A DNA stretch of 64,000 nucleotides. It comes from Calliphora vicina. Taxonomy: Eukaryota > Arthropoda > Insecta > Diptera > Calliphoridae. Location: assembly GCF_958450345.1 (NCBI RefSeq), contig NC_088783.1, positions 88,495,895 through 88,559,894 on the forward strand, in the 5' to 3' direction. Of this stretch, positions 51,954 through 63,967 are shown one piece after another. Numbering within the stretch: position 1 is the stretch's first letter; the number at the start of each line of letters is the position of its first letter. Position numbers and translations under genes: made by a program. The notes beneath the pieces are model-generated. The model ran no database searches, was not told the origin of the DNA, and was given only the letters and a program-made list of their open reading frames with translations.

Positions 51954-52031
51954 CAATGGGTTGAAAATGTTGTTATAGCATTACAAGCAAACAATTTCCT
52001 AAAATAATATTAAGCTAAGTCTACACAATAT

Positions 52032-52569
52032 TGTTACGTTTTAATCTTTTCAAAACGCTGGTTTATTTCCTTTAAATAAACCGGATACTTTTGATTGGAA
52101 ATAAAAGCCGTTTAGTAGTTTGAAAATTGTAACAACTCTTTATTTATTTAAAATGTACAACAACAGAATTAAATAGTCACTTAGTGTTTTTTATACACGT
52201 TTATAAATTCGCAGAAATAAAGACACCATTTATAATGTACACGAATGCACTTGAAAAATACAGCACTCAGTTGATGTTTATTCAAATAGCGTCTCTGATA
52301 AACTCACTAACGACTGCAACCTCTGCCACTATTTATAACACTGCGTTACCATCTAGAAATCTCTATTTCTACAATGTTCCTTAACTGAATATTCGAATTC
52401 AAACAGCGTTGCCAACTTACGATCAATGGTCAACTGAAAGCTTTTATTTAATAATGCCCACAGATATGTTACAGTTTGCTATTACAGCACTGTTATTTGA
52501 AAGCATTATGCTACTTTTAAATCAGCCCTTAAAATCGTTATATTTGAATTCAAGTACAATTTCGTAACA
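52032..52569 (-). repeat. Solo gypsy-type LTR (reverse)
   Basis: 538 bp, reverse complement of the LTR at 24191-24760, bounded by TGTTACG/CGTAACA, with ATAT on both sides (52028-52031, 52570-52573) as a 4-bp TSD. Removing it rejoins the left terminal repeat of the host element. Confidence 0.85.
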
Positions 52570-53582
52570 ATATGTTGAATCAGCATATTTATGTTGAAAA
52601 ATTTGCTACCAGTGCCAACATATCGTGTAGACACAAAATTTTGTCAACAATTCCAACAAACGTATGTTCACAAATTTAACATATCGTTTAGACAACATAT
52701 AAATATTTACTTTTTAACAAATTTCCATCGTTTGCTGATAAATATGTTATTTGTTAAAAAGTGTATATAAACTTTTCAGCATATGGAAAATTTGCTAGCA
52801 TATAGAATATATATTTTAACATGTAGTCTTGCCTGATTTATCAATTTACTGCAAATTACACGTTACTACTGATTTAAAATGTAAATATATTAAAAAATAT
52901 ATTTTTTGGAAGACATTTATGCGCCTAAAATATGTTTCAAAAAATCTTTGTTTTAGCATCAAAATAGTAAAAAAATAAACTTTTTAAAGTACAAAGTGAT
53001 CTTTATGAGCTATTGAAAGTGCCTAGACATGATCAGATTGCATTGATATGTTCACAAGAGTTGTTTATCTTTACCGTAGCTACAGCTTTGGCAAATATTG
53101 TTAGTAAAAAATTAGGAATCCCTGTAAGTTATTCAAAAAAAAGTGAAAAAAAAATTGTTTCCTATATTTTTTTTAAAAATGGCCACGAAAAAGTTATTTT
53201 GTTGGCAAAAAATGTAAACAAAATTTGTTTTGTGGAGTCTTACCTATATTATTGCCATATATAGTAAAGCGGTGTCACCAAGTTTGAATTAGCTGTTTGC
53301 CAAAAACTGATGTCACCTTTTTTTGAGGGCCCACTGATTTTCAGAAAATTGGTCATCAAAATCGCCAAACTACCCTTTGGTAGTAGAGTCGAACCTATAC
53401 TGTTCAGTCCGTGTGTTTTTCCAAAAGTCTTTACTTGTTGCACAGTTTAATTAGCCCTTTGGTATTTGGACATTCGAGAAAAACTTTGCATTTGCATATA
53501 AATCAGATCCCTAGTCATTAAATATTTTTAGTATTATTATTCTAAAATAAACAAGTAAGAAAGTATAGTCGGTCAAGTACTA

Positions 53583-54490
53583 TGCAATAATTGCGCTAGA
53601 TATCAAGAACACCTCCAATTCGGCGGAATGGAACAATAAAAATTCGTCTCTCCATAATTTGAACGTTCCAGAGTACCTTATAAGAATAGTAAACGATTAA
53701 TTTTCCAATAGAAACCTGTGGTATGTGACGGACAATGGTATTGAGTCCCAATACATTTCGGCGGGTGTTCCGCAAGAATCGGTTCTAGGCACATTACTAT
53801 GGAACATCATGTACGATGGTGTGTTCAGGCTTCAAGTACCGGGTGAGGTGAAAATTGTTGAATTCGCGGATGATGTGGCAGTAAAAGTCCAAGCTCGGAA
53901 TCTAGAAGATGTGCAGATATACGCAAACGAGGCCATTAGAACCATCGAGAAATGGCTGGTAAAATCGAACCTCAAACTTGCAGAACACAAAACAGATGCA
54001 GTGTTGATAAGCAGCAGGAGAGCAAATGAAGTCCTAAGGATCCAAGTTGGAAGAAGCGAAATTGTTTCCACGGAAGCAATAAAATATCTGGGCGTGATCA
54101 TTGATAACCGACTAAATTTTAAACGGCATACTGAGTACTCATGACAAAAGGCTACTAAAGTCGTGAATTCATTGGCCAGGATGATGCCACATATACATAG
54201 GAGGCCCAAGGTAAAGCCGCAGAATACTTCTATCGAGAGTGGCAAACTCTATACTGCTAATGGGTCACCCATATGGGATAGTTCACTAAGATGCACCTCC
54301 AGGAAGGACATGATGTCCATTTTCCGTAGAAGTTGTCTACGCGTATGCAGCGGATATCGCACCATATCTCTTGATGCATCATGTGTAGTTGCGGGCATAA
54401 GTTCAAGAATGTCCAACGCTTTGGGACATCAATCATCAGCAAGAAATTGTAGATTTTATAGGAGAACGAACTGCAGACGAATGCAAAGCT
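53583..54490 (+). pseudogene. R1-like LINE reverse-transcriptase fragment
   Basis: Frame: FNSAEWNNKN-like start, VPEYLIRIVND then an in-frame TAA, ISAGVPQESVLGTLLWNIMY, VKIVEFADDVAVKVQ (FADD catalytic pair), LKLAEHKTDAVLISSRRANE, AIKYLGVIIDNRLNFKRHTE, an in-frame TGA, and VVNSLARMMPHI. Gly to Glu in GVPQGS, two nonsense codons and loss of both ends make it dead. WNIMYDGV and AIKYLGV.IDDRLNF wording is typical of R1-related LINEs; clade by inference. No endonuclease is attached. Confidence 0.75.
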
Positions 54491-54877
54491 AAATTTAAAA
54501 CAAACTTAAGCAAAATCAAACAACAATGAGATTTTTTAACTCAATTTGTTTAATTTTTATTTCGATAATTAATATAATAATTAATTTGACATTTTGAAAC
54601 AAATGTTCATACGAAACAACAATTGTATGCTAACTCATATGTTGAATTATCATTTGCTGGCATATGTAAATTAAAAAATTTGCTACTTTCAGCATATCGT
54701 GTATTGAATATGCTGATAGAGGCATTTGTTGTTATTTTTAAGCATATGCGTTTAAGAACACATTTGCTGTTTCAACATATCGTGTAGACTAAGCTTTATG
54801 TACTCTGTATGCTATGTTTATTGTGTTATCATAGCCGAATCGCCGAGTTGTGAAATACTAGATCATTCTGACAATGT

Positions 54878-56984
54878 TTATATATAAAAGAGTAACGTTA
54901 CTGACTCACTGACTGACTGACTGATTCATCATCGCACAGCCCAAACGACTGAAGCTAGAATCATGAAATTTTAACTGTGGGTTCATCCCTCCTCAAAACG
55001 AGAAGGGAAAGAGAGAATTTTTGGAAATTTGAACGTTTAGGGGGTAAAAAAGGGTAAAAACGGGTAAATTCGGTAACCTTATATTTTCAAAACTAATAAA
55101 GTTACAAAAAAACTTAAAATTGCATGTTACTCCATTTAAAAAATAAGCTGACAGGTGTTTAGTACTTTTTCGAAATTCGAACATTTTGGGGGAGAAAACG
55201 GGTAAAACTGTATATTGGTACTTTTTTGTATCTTTTAAACCAATAAATATAGAAACAAATTTTAAATCGTATTCTTTACTTATGAAAAAATAAAAAATAT
55301 AAGTTAGGTACTTTTTGGAAATTCGAACCCTTAGGGATAAAAATTGTGTTTATTTTTGGTACTTTTTCATAAAATATGTTTTTAATTTGACATAGACATA
55401 CGAAGACATACTGAATCATATTTGAATATAATTTTACCACCGCAATGGGGATAAAAAAAAGTACCAAAAAGGGGATAAAATCGAGAAAATACATTTTATT
55501 TGAAATTATTAAGCCAACTTTGATAATTTTTTTAACATTGGCTCCTGGATTCATACAAAAGTTAACTAACAGGGTGTTATTTGGAACTCGAGTGCCAATG
55601 AGTATATTGGGCCAAATCCGGGTAAACAGTTTGGTACCTTTTTTAAAACATACTTTTTCTTGGGCACATTAATATGGATTTTAATCTTTTGAGACATTTT
55701 TAAATTTCAAACTTGAGGGGTGTTCAAGCAGAAAAAGGTAATTGGTACTATTCTCCTAATGGTACTTTTTTAATATTTTAAATTATTTCACGTATCGACA
55801 TTTAAGATAGCTGATATGTATCTGAGTGAAGTTAGTGTTGGGAATAGGGGATAATATTTAGGTACCAAAATGTGAGAACTGAACTATAGGTACTTTTTTA
55901 TTCTTCTAATGGTACTTTTTGAATTTTCTATAACAATGGACTTAGAAACATAAAATTAAGCATTTGTGGTACTAAGTGAGAGAGAATTCTAGGGGGAGAC
56001 TTTTTCTTTATTCGAATGGTACTTTTTGAAATTTCTTCACCAATGAACCCAGAAACATGAAATAAAGCTTAAAGCCCGAGTGAGTGGGAATCAACAAGTG
56101 GCTGCTTTTTGGTACTTTTTCTATATTCTAATGGTACTTTTTGAATTTTCTATAATAATGGACTTAGAAATATGAAATTAAGCGTATATGGTCCTATGTG
56201 AGTGAAAATTCAATCGGATACTTCATGATACTTTTTTTTATTATAATGGTACTTTTTTTAATTTTCTATAACAATGGACTTTGAAACATGAAATTAAGTA
56301 TACACGGTCCTAAGTCAGTGAGAATTCTAGGGGAGATTTTTGGTACTTTTTCTTTAATCGAATGGTACTTTTTGTAATTTCTTCACCAATGAACCTAGAA
56401 ACATGAAATAAAGCTTCCATGGGCCCGAGTTTGTGGGAATCAACAAGTGGCTGCTTTTTGGTACTTTTTCTATATTATAATGGTACTTTTTGAAATTTCT
56501 ATAATAATGGAACTAGAAATATGAAATTAAGCGTATAGGTCCTAAGTGAGTGAAAATTCAAGCGGATACTTTGGTACTTTTTCTTTATTATAATGGTACT
56601 TTTTTTTAATTTTCTATAACAATGGACTTAGAAACATGAACTTAAGCATACATGGTCCTAAGTCAGTGAGAATTCTAGGGGGAGACTGTTGGTACTTTTT
56701 CTTTATTCGAATGGTACTTTTTATAATTTCTTTACCAATGAACCTAGAAACATGAAATAAAGCTTATATGGACCCGAGCGAGTGGGAAACTACAAGTATG
56801 GGCTTTTTGGTACTTTTTCTATATTCTAATGGCACTTTTTGAATTTTATATAACAATGAACATAGAAACATGAAATTAAGCATATGTGGTCCTATAAGTG
56901 AGTGAAAATTCAAGGGGATACTTCATGGTACTTTTTCATTAATCTAATGGTACTTTTTTGAAATTTCTATTACAATGGACTTAT
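54878..56984 (-). repeat. GGTACTTTTT repeat, left inverted copy
   Basis: Starts (as read on +) TATATAAAAGAGTAACGTTAC, then a (GACT)n-like CACTGACTGACTGACTG and GCACAGCCCAAACGACTGAA. A unique about 800-bp part with GGGTAAAAACGGGTAAATTC follows. Many units then carry TTGGTACTTTTTC and AATGGTACTTTTTGAA with ACAATGGACTTAGAAACATG between them. It is the inverse of 58105-60264. The inner end is cut by the LINE tail at 56985. Confidence 0.75.
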
Positions 56985-58104
56985 GTATTTTATGTATTTA
57001 TTTATTTAATTTGCCAATGAAATTACAATTTCTTACAGACTAGCATAATTCTTAAATCTTAATTAAAATTTATTTACTATAGTATAATTTAAAAAATACA
57101 AAGTTTAAATGTCATCAGTTTAATAAATGAATACTCCGTTTCATGACATTAGGATCAGTCGAATAGTCAATAAGATGATAGAAGTTATTGAATTGTGCAC
57201 TAACTCAACGCATCGGTTCAAAGTTTGCATAATTTGAACGGAAATATTGGATCTTAAGTGGGATATAATTCCTTGCTGGTCGATTTGGAACTATGAATTC
57301 GATTTTACGAAGTAGGAATTCCGATCTCCTACTTTTTAGAGTAGGGAGTTTTATGAGTGCTAATCGACTTTCATTTGATGGTAGATTAATGTTTGAATTC
57401 CATGGGAGTTTGCGAAGGCAAAATAAAAGAAATTATTTTTGGACGGATTCAATTTTCCTTATAGAGGTATCGTATTGCGGATCCCAGACAACACTAGCAT
57501 ATTCTAAAATTGGTCTCACAAGTGACGTAAACAATTACTTTGTAACATAAGGATCATCAAATTCTTTTCCCCAGCGTTTGATGAAACCTAATACCCCTTT
57601 GGCTTTGTTAATAGTTTGTGAAATGTGAGAATTAAAACATAATTTATCATCAAGTAATACGCCAAGATCAAGGAATATCTCAACTTTATCAAATTGATGT
57701 TCATTGATCGAGTATCTACAGATTACTGGACTTCGTCTGTAGAATGTCATTTGTTTACATTTTTTCAAATTCAGATCGATTAAATTCTTATTACACCATT
57801 GGTTAAAATTATCCAGATCAGCTTGAAGTAAGGAACATTGGTTAGATTGGTTTAAGCTAAGAAGAGCTAAACGTCATCGGCATACATTAACATTTTGGAA
57901 TTCTTAATACAGGATGGTAGATCATTAATGAATATTAGAAATGATACTGGACCCAAATGACTACCTTGAGGAACACCAGATATAACTGGAATATTTTTTG
58001 ATTTATAGTCTCTGAACAATACACATTGATGTCTGGATTTCAAATATGTGGAAATCCATTTGAGAAATACAGGTGAAAGTCCAAGTTTGTCTAATTTATA
58101 CAGA
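56985..58104 (-). pseudogene. LINE ORF2 3' part and 3' tail
   Basis: On the minus strand the RT resumes at LYKLDKLGLSPVFLKWISTY, then GVPQGSHLGPVSFLIFINDL and KMLMYADDV (YADD catalytic motif). After a frameshift come KKCKQMTFYRRSP, FLDLGVLLDDKLCFNSHI and the thumb region LVRPILEYASVVWDPQYD. The 3' UTR ends in an AAATTAAATAAATAAATACA tail at about 56990. It belongs with the 5' portion at 62658-63450; DNA at 58105-62657 was inserted between them. A CR1/Jockey-like clade is likely. Confidence 0.75.
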
Positions 58105-60264
58105 ACTAGCTGACCCGGTGCGCTTCGCCACCCCAATTAGAAGAAAGAAATAGTACTATCAAGTCTCACTTTGTGAATCTAATTGAAAATGTCTAATTTC
58201 ATATTTCTGGGTCCATTATTATAAAAAATGCAAAATGTGTTTCTAGTTTAAAGTTTTTAGGTTTATTATTATAAAATATTCAAAAAGTACCATTGCAATA
58301 AGGAAATAGTACCATTGATTAGCTCTTTTAAATTCGCATTCACTAAACCATAACCCGTCAAGTTTGAATTTTAGATTTGTATATCATTTCCTATATTATC
58401 AACTAATTTTGTTTCTATAATACATAATATTTAATAAATTATCACAAAACCGAAACCGCGGTTTTGAAATTCTTCGATTTTTTGGAAACTCTAGGTCCAT
58501 TATTATAGGAAATTCAAAAAAAGTACCCATGAGAATAAAGAAAAAGTACCACGAAGTATGCCCTTGAATTTTCACTCAATTGGGACCATATACGCCTAAT
58601 TTCATATTTCTATGTCCATTATTACAAAAAATTCAAAAAGTACCATTAGAATATAGAAAAAGTACCAAAAAGCAGCCACTTGTGGATTCTCACTCACTCG
58701 GGTCCATATAAGTTGTATTGCATGTTTCTAGGTTCATTGGTGAAGAAATTCCAAAAAGTACCATTAGAATAAAGAAAATGTACCAAAAAGTCTCCCCCTA
58801 GAATTCTCACTGACTTAGGACCTTGTATGCTTAATTTCATGTTTCTAAGTCCATTGTTACAGAAAATTAAAAAAAAGTACCATTATAATAAAGAAAAAGT
58901 ACCATGAAGTATCCGCTTGAATTTTCACTCACATAGGACCATATACGCTTAATTTCATATTTCTAAGTCCATTATTATAGAAAATTCAAAAAGTACCATT
59001 AGAATATAGAAAAAGTACCAAAAAGCAGCCACTTGTGGATTCCCACTCACTCGGGCTTTAAGCTTTATTTCATGTTTCTGGGTTCATTGGTGAAGAAATT
59101 TCAAAAAGTACCATTCGAATAAAGAAAAAGTCTCCCCTTAGAATTCTCACTCACTTAGGACCATATATGCTTAATTTCATGTTTCTAAGTCCATTGTCAT
59201 ATAAAATTGAAAAAGTACCATTAGATGAATTAAAAAGTACCTATAGTTCAGTTCTCACATTTTGGTACCCAAATATTATACACTATTCCTAACACTAACT
59301 TCACTCAGATACATATCAGCTAACTTTAATGTCGATAACTGAAATAATTTAAAATCTTAAAAAAGTACCATTAGGAGAAAAGTACCAATTTCCCTTTTCT
59401 TCCTTGAACACCCCTCAAGTTTGAAATTTAAAAAAATTCCATTTTGCCAAAATTGTTTATGCTACAGACATGTCTCAAACGATTGCAATCTGTGTTAATG
59501 TGCCCAAGAAAAAATATGTTTTAAAAAAAGTACCAAAATGTTTACCCGGATTTGGCCCAATATACACCTATTCACTCGAGTTCCAAATAACATCCTGTTA
59601 GTTAATTTTTGTATGAATCCAGGAGCCAATGTTAAAACAATTATCAAAATTGGCTTAATAATTTCAAATAAAATCCCCTTTTTGGTACCTTTTGTATCCC
59701 CATTGCGGTGGTAAAATTTTATTCAAATAAAAATCTGCATCGTGGTGGGAGTTCATAATAAAATATTCGTATGTCTATGTCAAATTATAGAAAAACATAT
59801 TTTATGAAAAAGTTCCAAAAATAAACACAATTTTTATCACTTAAGGGTTCGAATTTCCAAAAAGTACCAAACTTATGTTTTTTATTTTTTGATAAGTAAA
59901 GAATGCGATTTAAAATTTGTTTATAGTTAAAAGATACATAGGGTGCCAAAAAAGTACCAAAATACAGTTTTTACCCGTTTTCTCCCCTAAACGGTTCGAA
60001 TTTCGAAAAAGTACGAAACACCTGTCAGCTTTTTTTTTAAATGGAGTAACATGCAATTTTAAGTTTTTTTTATATCTTTATTAGTTTTTAAGATATAAGG
60101 TTACCGAATTTACCCGTTTTTACCCTTTTTTACCCCCTAAACGTTCGAATTTCCAAAAATCCCTTCTTATCGGATAGTTTTGGGGAGGGAGGAACCCACA
60201 GTTAAAATTTCATGATTCTAGCTTCAGTCGTTTGGGCTGTGCGTAACGTTACTCTTTTATATAT
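58105..60264 (+). repeat. GGTACTTTTT repeat, right copy
   Basis: Begins ACTAGCTGACCCGGTGCGCT (compare 16071) inside the LINE frame. It runs through units with AAAAAGTACCATTAGAATA and AAAAAGTACCAAAAAGCAGCC, separated by CATGTTTCTAAGTCCATTG. It ends GCCCAAACGACT-inverse, GTAACGTTACTCTTTTATAT at the foldback insertion. It is the inverse of 54878-56984 with scattered differences. With the left copy it forms a potential 2-kb-arm hairpin around a 1.1-kb LINE loop. Confidence 0.75.
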
Positions 60265-62646
60265 GGGGCATTTCATGTCAAGTGAACCAACTTTTGAAAT
60301 CGATGTCTTCCGATCGGGATGAAATTTGCACCAAGGTTAGCTCTATTGGATAGTAACTCAGACACAATTTTTCAACAACATCGGTCGAGAACTCTCTGAG
60401 TTATAGGGGGTAAAATTTTGACAATTTGGTCAAACAGGGGTTTTTTCTTATCCATGTAACTTATTACCTATTGTTCTTAGCAAAATGTGTCCCAAATAGT
60501 ATAGATAGCTATTTCTTCGATCTTTCGAAAAAAAATATTTAAAAAAAAAAAATAAAAAATTTTTAATATTTTTTTTCCAAAATCAAAAACTTTTTTGACT
60601 TTTTTTTAAAATACGTCCTTTTTTTTTTTTTTTTTTTTTTTCTTAAAATAAAGTTTAGATATTTTCCTTGAACACCTACTTGGTCGCTTAGTGGGATGCG
60701 AGTGGGATATCTATCAAAATAAATATTTTGTAACTCAAAACATAAAATTTTTGACTTTTTTTGCAAAATCAAAAACTTTGTTGACTTTTTTTTTTTCAAA
60801 ATGGACCCTTTTTTAATCTTTTTTTTTAGGTCAAACAAAAGCTTAGATATTATCCTTGAAGACCCTTTTGGTCGCTTAGTGGGATGCGAGTGGGATATCT
60901 ATCAAAATAAATATTTTTTAACTCAAGACTTACAATTTTTGACTTTTTTTTTTGCAAATACGATTTTTTTTCCAAATGGGCCCTTTTTTTAAAATTTTTT
61001 TTGGAGTCAAAAGAAAGCTTAGGTCCATTCCTTTAAGATATTTTTAGTCCCTTAGTGGGATGCGAGTGGGATATCTATCAAAATAAATATTTTGTAACAA
61101 TTTTTTAATTTTTTTTTGCAAAATCGAAATTTTTTTCCAATATGGGACTTTTTTTTAAACATTTTTTTTTGCTCAAAAGAAAGCTTAGGTCTTTTCCTTT
61201 AAGACCTATTTTGTCACTTAGGAAGATGTGAGTAGGATATCTATTAAAATAAAAATGTTGTAACTCAAGACATTCAATTATTGACTTTTTTTTTGCAAAT
61301 TCGAATTTTTTTTCAAAATGGGCCCTTTTTTAAAAATTTTTTTTTAGTCAAAAGAAAGCTTAGGTCCATTCCTTTAAGATATTTTAGGTCCCTTAGTGGG
61401 ATACGAGTGGGATATCTATCAAAATAAATATTTTGTAACTCAAGATATACAATTTTTGATTTTTTGGCAAAATCAAAAACTTTTTTGACTTTTTTTTAAA
61501 ATGGGCCCTTTTTGTAATTTTTTTTTTTTGCTATAAAGAAAGCTTAGGCCTATTCCTTTAAGATGGTTTTGATCGCTTAGTGGGATGCGAGTGGGATATA
61601 TATCAAAATAAATGTTTTGTAACTCAAGACATACAATTTTTGTGTTAAAACATTTATTTTGATAGATATCCCACTCGCATCCCACTAAGGGACTAAAAAT
61701 ATCTTAAAGGAATGGACCTAGGCTTTCTTTTGAGCAAAAAAAAAAATTAAAAAAGGGCCCATATTGGAAAAAAATTTTGATTTTGCAAAAAAAAATTAAA
61801 AAATTGTATGTATTGCGTTACAAAATATTTATTTTGATAGATATCCCACTCGCATCCCACTAAGGGACTAAAAATATCTTAAAGGAATGGACCTAAGCTT
61901 TCTTTTGACTACAAAAAAAATTTTAAAAAAAGGGCCCATTTGGAAAAAAAATCGTATTTGCAAAAAAAAAAGTCAAAAATTGTAAGTCTTGAGTTAAAAA
62001 ATATTTATTTTGATAGATATCCCACTCGCATCCCACTAAGCGACCAAAAGGGTCTTCAAGGATAATATCTAAGCTTTTGTTTGACCTAAAAAAAAAGATT
62101 AAAAAAGGGTCCATTTTGAAAAAAAAAAGTCAACAAAGTTTTTGATTTTGCAAAAAAAGTCAAAAATTTTATGTTTTGAGTTACAAAATATTTATTTTGA
62201 TAGATATCCCACTCGCATCCCACTAAGCGACCAAGTAGGTGTTCAAGGAAAATATCTAAACTTTATTTTAAGAAAAAAAAAAAAAAAAAAAAAAGGACGT
62301 ATTTTAAAAAAAAGTCAAAAAAGTTTTTGATTTCGGAAAAAAAATATTAAAAATTTTTTATTTTTTTTTTAAATATTTTTTTTTGAAAGATCGAAGAAAT
62401 AGCTATCTATACTATTTGGGACACATTTTGCTAAGAACAATAGGTAATAAGTTACATGGATAAGAAAAAACCCCTGTTTGACCAAATTGTCAAAATTTTA
62501 CCCCCTATAACTCAGAGAGTTCTCGACCGATGTTGTTGAAAAATTGTGTCTGAGTTACTATCCAATAGAGCTAACCTTGGTGCAAATTTCATCCCGATCG
62601 GAAGACATCGATTTCAAAAGTTGGTTCACTTGACATGAAATGCCCC
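60265..62646. mobile_element. Foldback element, copy 2 (2.4 kb palindrome)
   Basis: Same ends (GGGGCATTTCATGTCAAGTG) and same unit motif as copy 1 at 44126-46629, but with six forward units then four inverted. It is therefore copy 1 in the opposite orientation, slightly shorter. The flanks are ATATAT on both sides. It lies exactly at the end of the GGTACTTTTT repeat (TTTTATATAT), inside the split LINE. Repeat-internal open frames are not genes. Confidence 0.8.
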
Positions 62647-62657
62647 ATATATAGATA

Positions 62658-63450
62658 AGATCATGATTCACTTTATCGAATGTCTTACTGAAATCCATAT
62701 AGATAGTGTCAGTTTGTAAGCCGGAATAAAAATATGTTATCCCTGAAGTTGTAAATTCCAATAAATTAGTGGTAGCTGAACAACCTTTCCTAAATCAGTG
62801 CTGGAATAGATATAGAAATGATGCAACTTGATGTGATAATGTTTCAGTTACTATTTTCTCAAAAAGCTATAACTCTATAATTAGAAATATTGGATCTGCT
62901 TCCGGATTTGAACAAAGGAATAATATATGATTTTTTCCAGAAATCAGAAAAATAACCATTGGAAAGTGATGCGTTAAATAAGTATGTTAAGGGCAATACA
63001 AACGGATATAAACACTTCAGAAGAACCATCGGGACCATATTTATCTGAACATTTTAATTTCCGTATAGCTGTCATAACAGTTGATGTATGTATTGCTGGA
63101 CAATTTATTTGAGTCGCTTCAAATATTGGATACGGATAATTAGATAATTGATTCAGGCTCTTATTAGAATACGAAGAGGAAAAGAAGTCAGCAAAAATTT
63201 CACAAATCTCCGAATCATTTGAAGATTCTATGTCACCAAATTTCATCATAGATGGATATCCAGATACTCGACGTTTCGAATTGACGAACTGATAGAATGA
63301 TTTAGGATTATTTTTGAAATTTCTCTTTACTTTAAAAATATAATTATTGTAACATTGGATATCTGCTAAATTGTAAGCTGGTCTGTAGTGCGATTCACTA
63401 ACTTTTAACGAACCGACAATCGTAATGTTTATCGACATAAATAATCGCTT
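62658..63450 (-). pseudogene. LINE ORF2 linker and RT fingers, 5' part
   Basis: Minus strand: ADIQCYNNYIFKVKRNFKNN, NPKSFYQFVNSKRRVSGYPS and TAIRKLKCSDKYGPDGS form the linker before the RT. A frameshift follows, then finger-domain text (SDFWKKSYIIPLFK), and after another break TIYMDFSKTFDKVNHDL with motif A Asp. It continues at 58104. The endonuclease is absent, so this LINE is 5'-truncated or runs into unrecognisable sequence beyond 63450. Confidence 0.7.
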
Positions 63451-63601
63451 GTAGTAACGATAGTGTGATTCAGTAATTTATTTTTAACGATTGTTTAAGA
63501 TATGACATCTCTGTCTACAAAATATCAAAATAAGCGAAAAGCAGAAAACCATCATTTGACACACAATGAAATAATTAACCAGTGGTGTAGTGAGTACAAC
63601 G

Positions 63602-63967
63602 CACAGTGGTATGAGAAAAAAGATGGAAATAAATCTGTAACTTCTAAACCCTTACGCCCATTTGAATGAAATTTCACATGCACAAAGAGGAAATGTAGTC
63701 GAGTTTAAGTTTTGAATTGGGACCTAATGACCCCACCAGGAGCGGGACCAGGGGTTCCCAAAGTAGGACACCTCGGGTATGTTCAATTTTTAAAATGATC
63801 CTATTTCTTCGTTTGTGTTCCGATTTAAAAAGATTACACATACAGAATCTTCTCGTCGAGCACTACATACACCTCCTCTTTGCGCATGTGAAATTTCATT
63901 CAAATGGGCGTAAGGGTTTAGAAGTTACATATTTATTTCCCTCTTATTTTATTCTCATACCACTGTG
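63602..63967. mobile_element. CACAGTGG-family foldback, short copy with CAACG flanks
   Basis: 366 bp with ends CACAGTGGTATGAGAAAAAA and TCTCATACCACTGTG; arms pair over about 110 bp (AGTTACAGATTTATTTCC, AAATTTCATTCAAATGGGCG). CAACG flanks both sides (63597-63601, 63968-63972), the same pentamer as at 5491 and 6406. No coding sequence. Confidence 0.75.

Larger units (their letters stand above)
52013..54795. mobile_element. TTA-flanked inverted-repeat element with nested insertions
   Basis: The left end AGCTAAGTCTACACAATATG is interrupted by a solo LTR at 52032 and resumes as TTGAATCAGCATAT. The right end is CATATCGTGTAGACTAAGCT. TTA lies on both sides (52010-52012, 54796-54798), a PIF/Harbinger-type TSD. 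Interior AT-rich words CATATGTTGAA and GCATAT recur at both ends. It carries a solo LTR and an R1-like LINE relic but no own transposase. Confidence 0.65.

Noticed and set aside
53013..53264. 83-codon frame upstream of the R1-like fragment
   Set aside because: Lysine- and phenylalanine-rich AT-driven translation with no LINE motif; the LINE relic starts only at about 53583.
56000..59250. Regularly spaced GGTACTTTTT units resembling a CRISPR array
   Set aside because: Units are long, variable, partly tandem and occur in inverted copies inside a eukaryotic repeat-rich region with no cas-like gene; this is a TE-type repeat.
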